Source of the DNA: Rhypophila decipiens
Taxonomy: Eukaryota; Ascomycota; Sordariomycetes; Sordariales; Naviculisporaceae
Assembly (NCBI GenBank): GCA_033297075.1
Contig: MU858219.1
Location: forward strand, 1-64,000
Length of the DNA stretch: 64,000 nucleotides
Direction: 5' to 3'
Positions 1 to 9,987 of the stretch are shown here, in pieces (within the stretch, counting starts at the first letter, position 1; the number at the start of each line of letters is the position of its first letter). The position numbers and the translations under genes are program-made. Below the pieces are notes generated by a model. The model had not been told where the DNA came from, did not search any database, and saw only the letters and a program-made list of their open reading frames with translations.

Positions 1-289
1 TAACAGCCTGCCGCAGCAGTAGGCCTCGTGCAACGTGATCTGGGTCCGTGACTTCACCACTTCAGACGTCTTTACATTAAATTGCAACCAACAAAATTAT
101 TTTAAGAGCTATTACTAATAAATTAACTTTGAATTAGTCTTTATTTTTATATAATAGAGATATTTATTATTATAACTAGCTAACGTACATGATAAACGAA
201 CTAGCCAGACAAACGAGCTAGCCACTTTCGGCGCGACACACCTCTTCCGCACAACACACCAAATCTTTCCACAACCAACAATAGAAACA
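1..289. other. no gene seen; AT-rich left edge
   Basis: No coding region is supported here. Bases about 70-180 are strongly AT-rich. This stretch may be the 5' flank of the transposon relic that follows, but I could not find a terminal inverted repeat in it. Confidence 0.4.
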
Positions 290-1442
290 ACTTCGTACGA
301 AGCTAGGATAAACCTAGCACTCGACGCTCTTCAAAGAGACCCAAAGCTTAGCATTCGAGCTGCAGCGAAGATCTTCACTGTCAATATGGACACCCTCCGT
401 GCTCGACGCGCCGGTACACGTGCACGACACGATATTCCAGCCAACTTAGGCAAACTCACCGATTTGGAAGAGAAAACAATTGTTCAATATATAATTGAGC
501 TATGTGCACGCCCATTTCACCCTCGGCTTTCATACGTGGAAGATATGGCTAACCGATTGTTACACGAACGCGGCGCGCCTCCTGTTGGTAAACGATGGGC
601 TCACAACTTCGTCAAGCGCCAACCCGAACTTCGGACGCGTTTTACGCGTAAATATGACTACCAGAGGGCTCAATGCGAAGATCCAAACGTTATTCGCGAA
701 TGGTTTGCGCTTGTACATAATACCAAGGCGAAGTACGGCATCCTCGACGAAGATACGTATAATTTTGATGAGACTGGCTTTATAATGGGTATTATTATCC
801 CCACTATGGTAGTTACCACCTCAGATGGTCGTAGCAGGGCAAAACAGGCCCAGCCTGGCAATCGTCAGTGGGCTACAATTATTCAAGGGGTAAATGCCCG
901 AGGTTGGCCTATCCCGCCCTTTATTATCTTCGCTGGGCAATACCACCTCCGCTCCTGGTATGAAGAGTGCGGTCTGCCAGCTACCTGGCGCATTGCAACA
1001 ACCGAAAACGGCTGGACTACAAATGAGAAAGGCATGGACTGGATTCGGCACTTTGATTTCCACACAGCATCTCGTACGAAGGGCGTATACCGGCTCCTAA
1101 TCCTCGACGGCCACGATAGCCATCACTCCGAAGAGTTCGAGAACTACTGCCAGAAGCACAATATTATTACACTCTGCATGCCTCCGCACTCTTCACACTT
1201 GCTTTGCACCATTAGATGTTGGTTGCTTTGCACCATTAAAGAAGGCGTATAGCAAGGAAATCGAGGAGCTTATGCGTCTGCATATTACCTGGCATCCCGC
1301 TGACCCAGGCTTAAGCCCTGGAACTGCTATTTCTGGGCTGCTATTTCTGGGCTGGGAGCTCATTGGCCGATACTTGATGCCTTGCTCGCTGGATCCATTC
1401 GCTTGCGTCGTGATACATGCCTTGGTAATTTGCTGTTCTTGA
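290..1442 (+). mobile_element. broken pogo/Fot1-type DNA transposase
   Basis: Relic of a Tc1/mariner-superfamily (pogo/Fot1) cut-and-paste transposase. In frame before the first ATG (386) lies a psq-type helix-turn-helix (about 306-410, reading EARINLALDALQ), so the true N-terminus has lost its ATG. A CENP-B/Tc5-type HTH follows (about 460-640). The DDE nuclease core then shows NFDETGF near 765, ILDGHDSHHS near 1101 and MPPHSSHLL near 1180. Close to 1205 the frame slips: the conserved PLDVGCFAPLKK continuation is read in the next frame and the original frame ends at 1252. The shifted frame runs about 75 codons to a stop at 1440-1442, with the usual C-terminal part absent. Two lesions and a short 3' end make this a dead copy. 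Family is assigned from motifs only. Confidence 0.85.
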
Positions 1443-1460
1443 TGTTTTCACCGGCATACG

Positions 1461-1556
1461 CCGTATGTACTCGGGTTAAAGAGAATTACTCTATTCCCTT
1501 TTTGCGAGCTAACTATAAGCCTTGAAGAGTAATTCCCTCTAACCTGAGTACATACG
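1461..1556. repeat. 96-bp foldback (near-perfect inverted repeat)
   Basis: The left arm 1461-1492 (starting CCGTATGTACTC) and right arm 1525-1556 (ending GAGTACATACGG) are reverse complements over about 32 bases with a few mismatches, around a 32-bp loop. It lies just after the transposase relic. It could be a MITE-like element or a rearranged transposon end. No matching arm was found on the 5' side of the transposase. Confidence 0.7.
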
Positions 1557-1679
1557 GTACAGTCATATGGCGGATGTCTATATCGGATTTCAACCGAGCA
1601 GTTATTACCTCAAGTAGCTTATGTGATGGGATTATGAAGTGTAGATAGAGTCTTTGGTAGAATGATCTTGGAGCTCCAT

Positions 1680-2684
1680 CAACCCTTCAGACCTGGCGAG
1701 ATGGTGGTACAATCGTCATGTCTACCGGTCCGAGCTTTGCCATCCAACATACCATTGAAGCTATCTTGAGATAACGTTATCACGTTAGCTTTATTGTCCT
1801 CTCGCCTGCCATGGTTTATGCTCTGGCGGGGATTAGACTGCCAATGGAGGCGAGGGATGCTGTCAAGACGATCCAAGTCGGCGGGGACGTCGTTACCGGG
1901 AAATACTGGGTAAATGTGCTGCGTTGTTTCCAGAAGAAAAAGTGTGTGTTAACCATAAGATGAGCGAGGGGGCGGCTTTTTCGAGTGGCCTTTCTTTCAG
2001 ACTTTGCTTGAGGAAGTTCCGTTTTTCGGCGGGGAGATTTGCCCTGCTGGAAAAGTGGCCCGGGGAGCGAGGGTCAAGATCTGGGATGCTAAAGAGGGTC
2101 AAGTTCCGGTGATGGGTCAGTCGGGGGAGCTGCATGTTTCATGTGAGAGTTTGATTAAGGGGTATTTGGGCGGAGTTGATGCTGCTTCTTTTTACGAGGA
2201 TGGGGAGGGGGTGGAGTGGATGAATACGGGTGATATCGCATCATGACCGAGACAGATGTGGGCAAGCTTGTTTATATTTTGGGTGGGGCTAAGGATGCGG
2301 TACTCGGTGATGGCGGGACTATCATCATGCCTGCCGTGTGGAGAGCTGTATTGAACGCTTTACGGGATCGCAGGTAAGCAAGCGATGGACCCTTTTACAT
2401 GTCTCAAAGGTTTTCGTTCGACTAACGTATATCATACCCAGACATGTGTCGTCGCGCTTGTTGAGAAGCTATATGCTGTTCTCAAAGAGTGGCCCCACGG
2501 AATAAGCAAGGACGAGATCGTGAAGCATGTTGGAGAGACCCTAGGCAAGAAACACAGCATCACGCATGTTGTATCTCTAAGGGAGGTTGGTCTGGATAGG
2601 TTCCCTGTGAACGCAACGCACAAGATTGTGAAACTCGAAGTGCAGAAGGCTCTTCTCAAGTGCTTGGAGTTGACAAAGGGATAA
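1680..2684 (+). pseudogene. adenylate-forming enzyme relic (AMP-binding C-terminal half)
   Basis: Decayed fragment of an AMP-binding acyl-CoA ligase or NRPS-like adenylation protein, which activates carboxylic acids as acyl-adenylates. Recognisable blocks come in the family order but in different frames: VGGDVV near 1880, the A-domain core with GELHV, IKGYLGG and MNTGDIA (2004-2243), then GDGGTIIMPA near 2311, and the C-terminal lid TCVVALVE (2442 on) ending in FPVNATHKIVK (about 2612-2644) before a TAA at 2682. Frames change at least three times and there is an early in-frame stop near 1773. The boundary at 2374-2441 still looks like an intact intron (GTAAGC to ACCCAG) joining ...ERFTGSQ to TCVV..., which marks this as an old fungal gene rather than a retrocopy. 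The N-terminal half is absent. Confidence 0.8.
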
Positions 2685-3308
2685 TGATATCAGTTAGTAC
2701 TTAGTAGCTGGGTCCCTCTCGTCCTAACCCAGGTCATCCATATTCTTTACCATGCTCAGCAGAGGGTTCGAGTCGATCGTATTGGATGCCATAATGAGGC
2801 GGACAGGGGCGAAGCCTGAGAGCGCGGACAGCCATCCTTTCTCGATCAAGCTGCTCAAAACGAAGGATATTATCGTGTAGAAACTCCTGTATGTCCAGGT
2901 ATTTCACCCTTTCATGTGTTATTCCTGGCCCAGAATCTAACGCCACCATATGAGGCCTGTTGTTCCAAATATCTTGCCTGCTGTTTCGTAGTTTCTGTAG
3001 GCCTCTTTCTCACCAGTGCCGATGGTCTCTGTAAAAGGCCTTGCTCTGGTCTGGGTGTCTAGTCTCTCGTCGTCATCTACTCGATGTCCATATCGTCCGC
3101 GAAGACCCCTGGCCAATATCAAGAAGCCGTTTACTGGGAGCCAGGAATTTTGCTGACGAATGACAAGCGAGTAAACAGAACTACAACAGACTTACGGCCA
3201 CGCATATGTATATTAAGCAAAGGTTCAGCTGAGTTGGGTTACCATGTCGGCCGAGCTGACCAGTGGCTATTAAAGAAGAGCCTCTACATCCCCCAAGGCC
3301 TGAGAAGA
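2685..3308. other. no supported gene
   Basis: Two overlapping minus-strand open frames (2734-2949 and 2937-3122) have protein-like composition but match nothing I recognise and do not join through clear splice sites. They may be another gene relic. Confidence 0.3.
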
Positions 3309-4363
3309 TCAAACATACTTGGCCAAAAGCTCCAGCATCTTCTCACTGACAATATCATACGCCTCCTCAGGCAAGTAATGCCCATACCCATCCTCCACAG
3401 CAACAGCCTCCAACACAGTCCCCTCAGCAACCCACTCCTTCCATGCTCCAGGGACATCACTCTTCGACCCAATCCCCATCGCAGAGTACATGACTAACGT
3501 CGGCACATCAATCTTTCTTCCAGCCTTCATATCCTCTACCTGCTGATCGTAATCGACCCCCGCAGCAGCTTTATAATCCTCACAACTACCGCGTATCGTC
3601 TCAGCCTTGTTGAATAACCCGGCGTAGACATCTACGGCACCGTGCTCCTCAATTCGTGCCTTGGCCTTCTCATTGGTGCCTGCCAAGCGGAGTGCCAGTT
3701 TTGCCCAGTTTCCTCCCCCCATTGAGAGGATCATATGTGTTGCTAACTCGACGTTTGCTAGCAGCGGCCAGTGGAAATATCCCGTCGCGATGGAGGGAGA
3801 CTGGCCAAAGAGGTCCCACTGTACCTTTGTAGGTACGATATCGAGGAGGATGGTTGCTACAATGTTTAGGCCGCGTTCGGCATCGTAGTAGTCGCGGTCG
3901 ACGGCTAATCGGTGAGATATGCGGGCGCCGCGATCGTGGCCGGCAAGGATAACCGCGCGCCGATAGTCAACTTCCTGGATAGTCGGCCAGGCAGAATAGA
4001 GGGCATCAAGGATAGCTCCGCCGATTGCGCGCTTGGAGTAGTCCTTTGAGACTGTTGGGTGGGAGCTGATCCCGTAGCCAGGGAGTTCGGGGATGAAGAG
4101 GGAGAATTTGGGCTGGAGGATCGGGACTATATGTCGCCAGCTTTTAACACAGGATCGTTAGTAAAAGGAGGTTATGAAGTCATGCGGGTGAGAGGAGTGA
4201 TGGCGTACATAAAGGCCGACTGGGGATAGCCATGGATCAGGACCACGATCGGTCCACCGTCACCTAGGTCTGAAGAGTAGCTCACAACCTGGGAGCCTGA
4301 GGGTGTCGGTGTAACATTTCGTTCCAACGACGGAAAGAAGTTTCTCTCTTCAAGCGACACCAT
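3309..4363 (-). CDS. alpha/beta hydrolase (epoxide hydrolase / haloalkane dehalogenase-like)
   Basis: Two exons: 4363-4209 and 4140-3309, with a 68-bp intron (donor GTACGC, CTAAC branch, acceptor AAAAG), giving 328 aa. The join produces the family block SAFIWRHIVPIL...LFIPELPGYG. The oxyanion-hole motif HGYPQ lies near residue 45, the nucleophile elbow GHDRG (Asp nucleophile) near residue 120, and the C-terminal catalytic His in YGHYLPEE near residue 307. An Asp in the elbow is typical of epoxide hydrolases, haloalkane dehalogenases and fluoroacetate dehalogenases, which form an alkyl-enzyme ester. No signal peptide, so probably soluble and intracellular. The first in-frame ATG is at 4363; the frame stays open upstream with similar-looking sequence (LPAKVPTFELQ) but without an ATG, so a small 5' exon may be missing. 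The substrate is unknown. Confidence 0.85.
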
Positions 4364-5298
4364 TTCTGTAGACGATGACTGGACTTGCAATTCGAAAGTC
4401 GGTACCTTGGCTGGTAGGGTTCTCAGGGGGTTGCGGACGATGCTGACAGAATTGCTGTCAGACTATCTCACTGATAGAGAGGTCGGAATCCGTGAGAACT
4501 CACATTTTTCATCAAAAGTCGGGATAAACCGTGATCCACACTTGTGAACTACAGCAGGGGACGATGATGTCACTGAGAGAGTGAGGAGATTGGGATGCCA
4601 AGCCGAGGGAAAGCGTACGGTGTAAGCCCCCGCACTCGGGATACCGAGAGCCAACCCGGACCCTGCCGAGGTCCCAGGTTCGGATAAGAGGGTTCGAACT
4701 AAGAATCAGTATATATCAAGGACTAGCTGCTAAGCGGGGAGATGAGCTCCATGGTAATTCGTTAGTTACTACTTACTAGAATCAAGGATAAATGTAAGGA
4801 AGAGATTTAAACATGCTTGAAAAGCAGCGTCAAGGCTCAAAGAATGATTGGTATCAAAACGCACAACATATTCAACCGATTTCACCACTCGCTCGAACCG
4901 TCGAAGCCCTGACCTCTATACAGAACCCTAACCCTAACCCCGACCTTACTGCGCTTGGAGGACGGATGGCCGACTCCAGAACAACCCCTGAACCAATCCT
5001 AACGACCCACTCACATTTGTAGTGACATTGGGTGTGGGGTTGGTGCCTGGTTGCCTAAAAATCCCCTGCACAACTTGGATTCATCAGGCAACAACAGGCT
5101 ATCAATACACTGTACTCCGTATTGTGGACGCGTTTGCCTGTACTAGTGGCAGACGCGTTGTCCGAACATACCGGGATGAATTCAGTCTCCAGAATCGCAG
5201 TTAAAACATAAAGTAGCTTGATCCGCCCATCTCCAGCACAATTCAGGCGACAGATCCTGATCGTCAACCGACAATATCACCACAGTTCCCACCTCAAA
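4364..5298. other. intergenic, with a short telomere-like CCCTAA tract
   Basis: No gene is supported. Bases about 4923-4941 read AACCCTAACCCTAACCCC, about 2.5 units of the fungal telomere repeat on the C-rich strand. A minus-strand open frame at 4463-4654 may be upstream exon material of the hydrolase but cannot be joined with confidence. Confidence 0.5.
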
Positions 5299-6747
5299 AT
5301 GTCGTGGCAAACCGATCCGTCCAGCCAAGCAAACGCTTCGGACCCTAACGCGACGCTGCATCTTCAAGGCCTCGCGCCCGAGGTCGTGGCCAACATCGTC
5401 AACCATGTCGATGAAAAAGACAGCCTGAGAAACCTCCGACTTGTCAGCAAATCCATGGACGAACATGCCCGGCGCAAGATGTTTGAGAAAGTCATGCTCA
5501 CTCCCGAACTTGGCATCGATCGCTGGAAACACATCGCGGACAGCGAGAGTCTATCCATCCTTCCCCGCCACGCCATCATCCAGACACGGGATGACCCCGA
5601 CGAAGATTACGCAGAAGACCTAGCTGGCGACCAAATGGAAGAATTTGAGGAGGCGTTGAAGGCACTCTCCAAGTTTCCCAGGCTGAATTCGCTCGAGCTG
5701 ACATTTACCAACAAATGTGCCGGCAAGGACAATGACGACTGGATCCATACGGGTGTCACCGAATCGATCGATGGGAGAGTTGAGATTCTGCAATGGGTCT
5801 TTCAAGCGATCAAGGACAGGATGGGCGTTGAGGGATCGAGCAGAATCCGCAGTCTGACGCTTCGGAACCTTCAAAACGCCCCCATCGACGAGTTTACCGA
5901 CTCGGAACTGTTCTCCACAGTCATGCAACAGCTGGATGAGCTGCACATTGGCATGATCCAAGAGTACAACGAGCACGGACCCGACCACGACTACACTTGC
6001 GTCGAGCTCCAGACCTTCCCGGGCCACCTCTGCTCCAAGTGGCTGGCGGCCGTTGCTCCCAACCTCAGGGCGCTATCGTTGTACTCGGCCACCGACAACT
6101 GGGGTTGCTTCCCGGGATATTTTGACCCGTCCGACCTCTCCTTTCCCAAGCTGGAGACGCTGTCGTTGGGGTATTACACCCTCACATACGACGACCAGCT
6201 CGACTGGCTGCTACAGCAAAAATCCATCACCAAGCTCGTCATGCACAATTGCATGATTGCCCCCCTCCTCCGGATCGACAAGGAGAACATGAGGCAGTGG
6301 AAGACCAGCACCCGCGACTGGGAACCCATTGCCAGCCAATGGGGCGAAGCAGACCCGTCTGACATTTTCAGATACCGCGGGACGTGGAGCCAGTTCTTCG
6401 ACAAGATTGCCGACGGCCTGCCTAACCTCAAGGAGTTTTGCTTCGATTACATTGGTATATATGGTGACTATTGGGGCGGTGGGGAGAAGACGCCGTATGG
6501 TGTCCAGCACAGACATGACCATTCTAAAGCAAAGGTGTTTCCGAAGCGCTATGTTATATTTAATAACGGGATATTGCCCACACACTGGCCCGAGGCGCGC
6601 GACGATGGGCAGTTAGAGACATATTTTGAGTTGAGCGAGGAGCTGGATATACCGAACTTCCATGTAGAGTTCCTCAAGAACGACAAGGCGAGCTTGGATA
6701 AGCTGTTGGAGAAGTGTCGGGCTCGGCGGGAGGGAGCCGGGATTTAG
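5299..6747 (+). CDS. F-box protein with leucine-rich-like C-terminus
   Basis: Single exon, 482 aa from the ATG at 5299 (AAAATGTCG context); the open frame continues upstream to 5218 without a better start. Residues about 21-67 have the F-box pattern (LAPEVVANIVNHV, then LRNLRLVSKSMDEHARRKMFEKV), the module that binds Skp1 in SCF ubiquitin ligases. The rest has scattered leucine-rich stretches (LRSLELTF-, LTLRNLQ-, LRALSLYS-, LETLSLGYY-like) resembling the degenerate LRRs of fungal F-box proteins, presumably for substrate binding. No membrane segment or signal peptide. The target is unknown. Such genes form large lineage-specific families in Pezizomycotina. Confidence 0.85.
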   Translation: MSWQTDPSSQANASDPNATLHLQGLAPEVVANIVNHVDEKDSLRNLRLVSKSMDEHARRKMFEKVMLTPELGIDRWKHIADSESLSILPRHAIIQTRDDPDEDYAEDLAGDQMEEFEEALKALSKFPRLNSLELTFTNKCAGKDNDDWIHTGVTESIDGRVEILQWVFQAIKDRMGVEGSSRIRSLTLRNLQNAPIDEFTDSELFSTVMQQLDELHIGMIQEYNEHGPDHDYTCVELQTFPGHLCSKWLAAVAPNLRALSLYSATDNWGCFPGYFDPSDLSFPKLETLSLGYYTLTYDDQLDWLLQQKSITKLVMHNCMIAPLLRIDKENMRQWKTSTRDWEPIASQWGEADPSDIFRYRGTWSQFFDKIADGLPNLKEFCFDYIGIYGDYWGGGEKTPYGVQHRHDHSKAKVFPKRYVIFNNGILPTHWPEARDDGQLETYFELSEELDIPNFHVEFLKNDKASLDKLLEKCRARREGAGI

Positions 6748-7152
6748 CACGGTCGCATTCTCATGTATCGTTTTCCTTTTGTTGGGTATTTTGTATCCAA
6801 GACCTTTTTCCTAACATTTCAGCTTTTGGCCTGCCATCAATGAACATCGTCACCCTTGTTGTGTGCTCATATTTGACCCACGCTCTCAACCCTTTGCGAA
6901 CGTCGTGCAGCAGAACATAAGACGAGGCATTAAAGTGGCAAAGATTGCCAGTTCATTTTAAACGACATGTGGAAACAAGATGTTGGTCTTGAAAACCGGG
7001 CATAAATAGTGGTAACGTTTCTCTGAACCAAGCAGAGATCTGCATACTACGACTTTCCAAAAAGTAGTCAAAAACAAGCCCTTCAACACGCGGTAATAAA
7101 CACTTGACAGTTTAGACAGGCTCTGCTCGTACCAAAACAGAACCTTTCTGTC

Positions 7153-7483
7153 ATGATGAAATATCCGAGTTACGAGACCGAGCCCGTTTTAGCTGGCACT
7201 AGCAGCAATGCGATTGCCGCTGTTGACGCTCCTGGCGTCCTCACCGGGCGGCCGAATATATGTACGCATACCCTAGCTCATTTTCCCGCTAGCATTTTTG
7301 ACGGCTTCATTGATCATTGTTACAGATCTCGCACCACCACCAACTTCGTACCCTGTTACCTACGTTCCCCACGGGCACAAGTTGGTAGGGACCTTGGGAA
7401 TGTTCAAGAGGTCGGATGGCGAGGAGTGCGGATTGCCGAGGATATCTTGGGTCGAGAGAAACTCTAGGGATTTTGTCGAATAA
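7153..7483 (+). CDS. small hypothetical protein, two exons
   Basis: Not recognised. A possible model is exon 7153-7261 and exon 7326-7483, with an intron from a GTACGC donor to a TTACAG acceptor, giving 88 aa. The second exon reads LAPPPTSYPVTYVPHGHKLV and is proline-rich. No signal peptide, membrane segment or known motif is visible. Support is only the ORF plus plausible splice signals. It may be a gene remnant, since the next 2 kb is rich in relics. Confidence 0.25.
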
Positions 7484-8573
7484 ATTCGTATCTAGCGAAG
7501 CTGAGCTTGGTCAGTCGTTCCCAAGGCTTCCGGGGTGACCAAAACTGAGGTCAGCAATCTGACCACCGAATTGGCTTCTGGAATGGGGGCACCGCTTGTC
7601 TTCACTCATTCGTACGGAGGGCAGGCCAGGTCTGCCTTGCCCATCCCAGCTAGGGCACCTGCGATCTTTGCATTGATATGTCCGTCGGGATCGCAATAAC
7701 GGATCGCCAGCAAAGCAATCTCTGGAGGGCAACCAATCCACCTCCTCCAGTTAGAGCCGCACACAACAGCTGTCAACAGGCAAGTCACACTCCCTTCCAG
7801 CCAGTCAACCATTCCCAAAACTTTCGATGCATACATGACGAAGCTTTTCACCGATGACCTCGAGTCAGAAGGGTCGGCAACCGAGAAATTCCGAAACACG
7901 TGCAGAACGGAAAAAGGCTAAGAAGTGTGCGATGTCATGTGTTCGATCAATCCGTCAACCCATCCTAGTCATGGGGGAGCGTGGAAACGCCAAGGAAGGC
8001 GCCAGCCTTGGCACCGAAATAGTCGACGAGCTGGCGAGAACATACTCTAACGAATGGTCGCCAGACATGAAAGCGGTGCGGGCAACGATCAAGTATGCCA
8101 TGTCAACGGGAAGATTGGATTTGGACATGCAGAGAATAGATCCATCGCAGTAAGGGAACTGGACCAAGGTGTCCCACGCAGCCTCAACCAGCAGATCCTG
8201 CTTTAGCTGCTGAAGATAGGACGCTGAACACTTGGAGAAGGCAACCTCCAAGGTGATCTGCTAATAACATGACAAGAGGCATCGGGTGGTCTAAAGGTGA
8301 AAGAGTAGAGGGCTTGGACGAGATTATGGCAGAAGCATATGAACCGAATGTAGTTAGCGCGCATAGGCCCTTTAGGCTTAGTGCCTCCGGGCGAAATAAA
8401 TTCCATCCATCCATCCATCCATACATACTCTAACGATGGACTGAGCTATTTGTTCTCTCTTGTGACCGACAATCCCGATTACGTTCCCTACACAGAGCGC
8501 GCTAGGATGCTGGGCGATAGCTGAGCCGAATCCCCATGGCTTACCTACATGCACGGTCAACTACCAAAGGTAC
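7484..8573. other. relic-rich stretch with a CCAT microsatellite
   Basis: Minus-strand open frames at 7606-7899 and 7955-8251 have protein-like composition but no recognisable domain and no convincing splice joins. A (CCAT)5 tract occupies 8403-8422. The plus strand just before 8574 contains broken coding-like sequence that seems to belong to the following Helitron relic. Confidence 0.35.
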
Positions 8574-8930
8574 TTGCCGCGTGGGCCGGAATACCAGGAT
8601 AAGTCGTACTTCTACTTCCTCTCTTGGTACAACTTTCAGCGTTTTCCTTGGCGTCATCACAAGGAGTTTCGAATCCTCAACTACTTCCCGCGGTACAAGG
8701 ATGACCCAGGGAATACGCAGTATGAGGAACTTTGCATTGTGAAGCTGATGCTGAGCCATCCCTATACTCACCCTGAACAGTTGAAGATGGCCGAGTCCAA
8801 AGCACTATTGGTATCGGCTCGAAGCGTACAACACGCGATGCCAATATCTCTTCTGGGGATGATCCCACCGGCCGGGCATCTCTTCGTGGTCCTGTTCCAC
8901 CGCCTCCTGGGTTTGACACTTTGCCGCTGA
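8574..8930 (+). pseudogene. Helitron-type helicase fragment
   Basis: The open frame carries the string FRILNYFPRY, then DDPGNTQYEEL and KLMLSHPY (about 8667-8765). This resembles the region between the Rep/helitron-like N-terminal part and the PIF1-like helicase of fungal Helitrons, where a pattern like FPRY...NP...Y.D.C.VKLMLHHPF is common. Only this short block is present: no HUH nuclease motif, no Walker A and no Helitron end were found. I take it to be a decayed fragment. Assignment rests on pattern memory and should be treated as tentative. Confidence 0.45.
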
Positions 8931-8945
8931 AGGGCTGTGAAAATA

Positions 8946-9295
8946 TGTGCCGCCAAGCTTGCGCCAAAAACTTCTGCGACTTTTGTCACAAAGCTTTCGG
9001 GTTCAATTACAACCTGACGGTGCACTTGAAGACTGACGGACACGCCAAAAAGGTGGCCGAATTCTCTAGGGTGCAACTGTTCAAATGCGAAGAGTGCGAG
9101 CTGGACTTTTCCCACAGCACTACACACAGCACCCGGTTGAGATTCGAAGTGTCCGCACGTCCTGCAGCAAGGCCTACAGCTGCTTCTCTCTTTGACAACC
9201 CTCCTCCCATTGGCCCCCTGTTGTTCCTCTCAACACCTATCGGCTGTTGTGGCGACCAACCGGAACGTCGAGAAGAAGGCTCCAAGGCAGACTAA
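8946..9295 (+). pseudogene. C2H2 zinc-finger fragment
   Basis: In the frame 8921-9295 the segment from about 8966 reads FCDFCHKAFGFNYNLTVHLK followed by a second His (DGH), the C-x2-C-x12-H-x4-H spacing of a C2H2 finger. A second, imperfect finger begins KCEECELDF near 9083 but its His pair is not clearly spaced. The frame then becomes low-complexity. There is no clear start or splice structure. It may be part of the same transposon relic or the end of a dead host gene. Confidence 0.35.
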
Positions 9296-9987
9296 GAACA
9301 GAGCCCAAAGATGGCTGCCTCACAAGCGTCCGAACTTGGAGAGGCCGATGATGAGGCGAAATTGCTAATGGGACGAAAGCTGAAGAGCCAAGTAGTCCAA
9401 AGCTAATGGGTGGGATGCCGAACAGGGAATGCCAAGTGCTTATGGCTAGCCAAACTACCATCCCAAGGCTAAAAAGTAGTCCAATTGGAAGACTTTCAAC
9501 AGTTGTACTAATATTCCCTGAGCAGGCACACAAACCTGCTGCCGATTCAGCCGATTCACCGAATGCATTTAGATCAAGCGAGCCCTGTGACCATAGCCGT
9601 AAATCTTCCTGCTCAGGGGCGGTGACAAGATATGGCCACGATCTACTGGCAGGGTTGGACGGGATCTGCAACGGATTCGGGCCGCCCCTCTGGAAGGACT
9701 GGCAGCGTACTGGTACCTGACCCGGGGAAGACCAACTGGGCTGAACTTGAAGGCGGGTAAAGCTCATCATCCCCCGATATGGTTTACGTGAGATGAAATC
9801 ACCATTGCAATTGTATACCCCTGCCTGACCCATAACCTTTTCAGACGAGATACCAAAATGTCAAAACAGGTAACTTAGCGATATATCAAGGCAACGTTAC
9901 GCTTCAAGTTACAACTCAGACGTATGACGTAACCTGACGGTGAAACGGTGTACGGTACTGTGCCTGCCACATGGAAATCCTGCGGCT
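9296..9987. other. no supported gene upstream of the VCBS protein
   Basis: Open frames on both strands (9406-9720 plus, 9237-9833 minus) look like chance frames. No signal peptide or catalytic domain that could be the missing head of the following VCBS-repeat gene was found here. Confidence 0.4.

Noticed and set aside
4364..4390. TTG at 4390 as start of the alpha/beta hydrolase
   Set aside because: Fungal nuclear genes start at ATG; the first in-frame ATG is 4363. The same applies to several frames here that begin with TTG or GTG (for example 38468, 44424, 62777).
4680..4720. Possible tRNA T-loop (GGGTTCGAACTA)
   Set aside because: No acceptor stem, D-arm or anticodon stem can be paired around it. 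Other GGTTCGA-like strings (for example in 2766, 39601, 60838) are also unsupported or coding.
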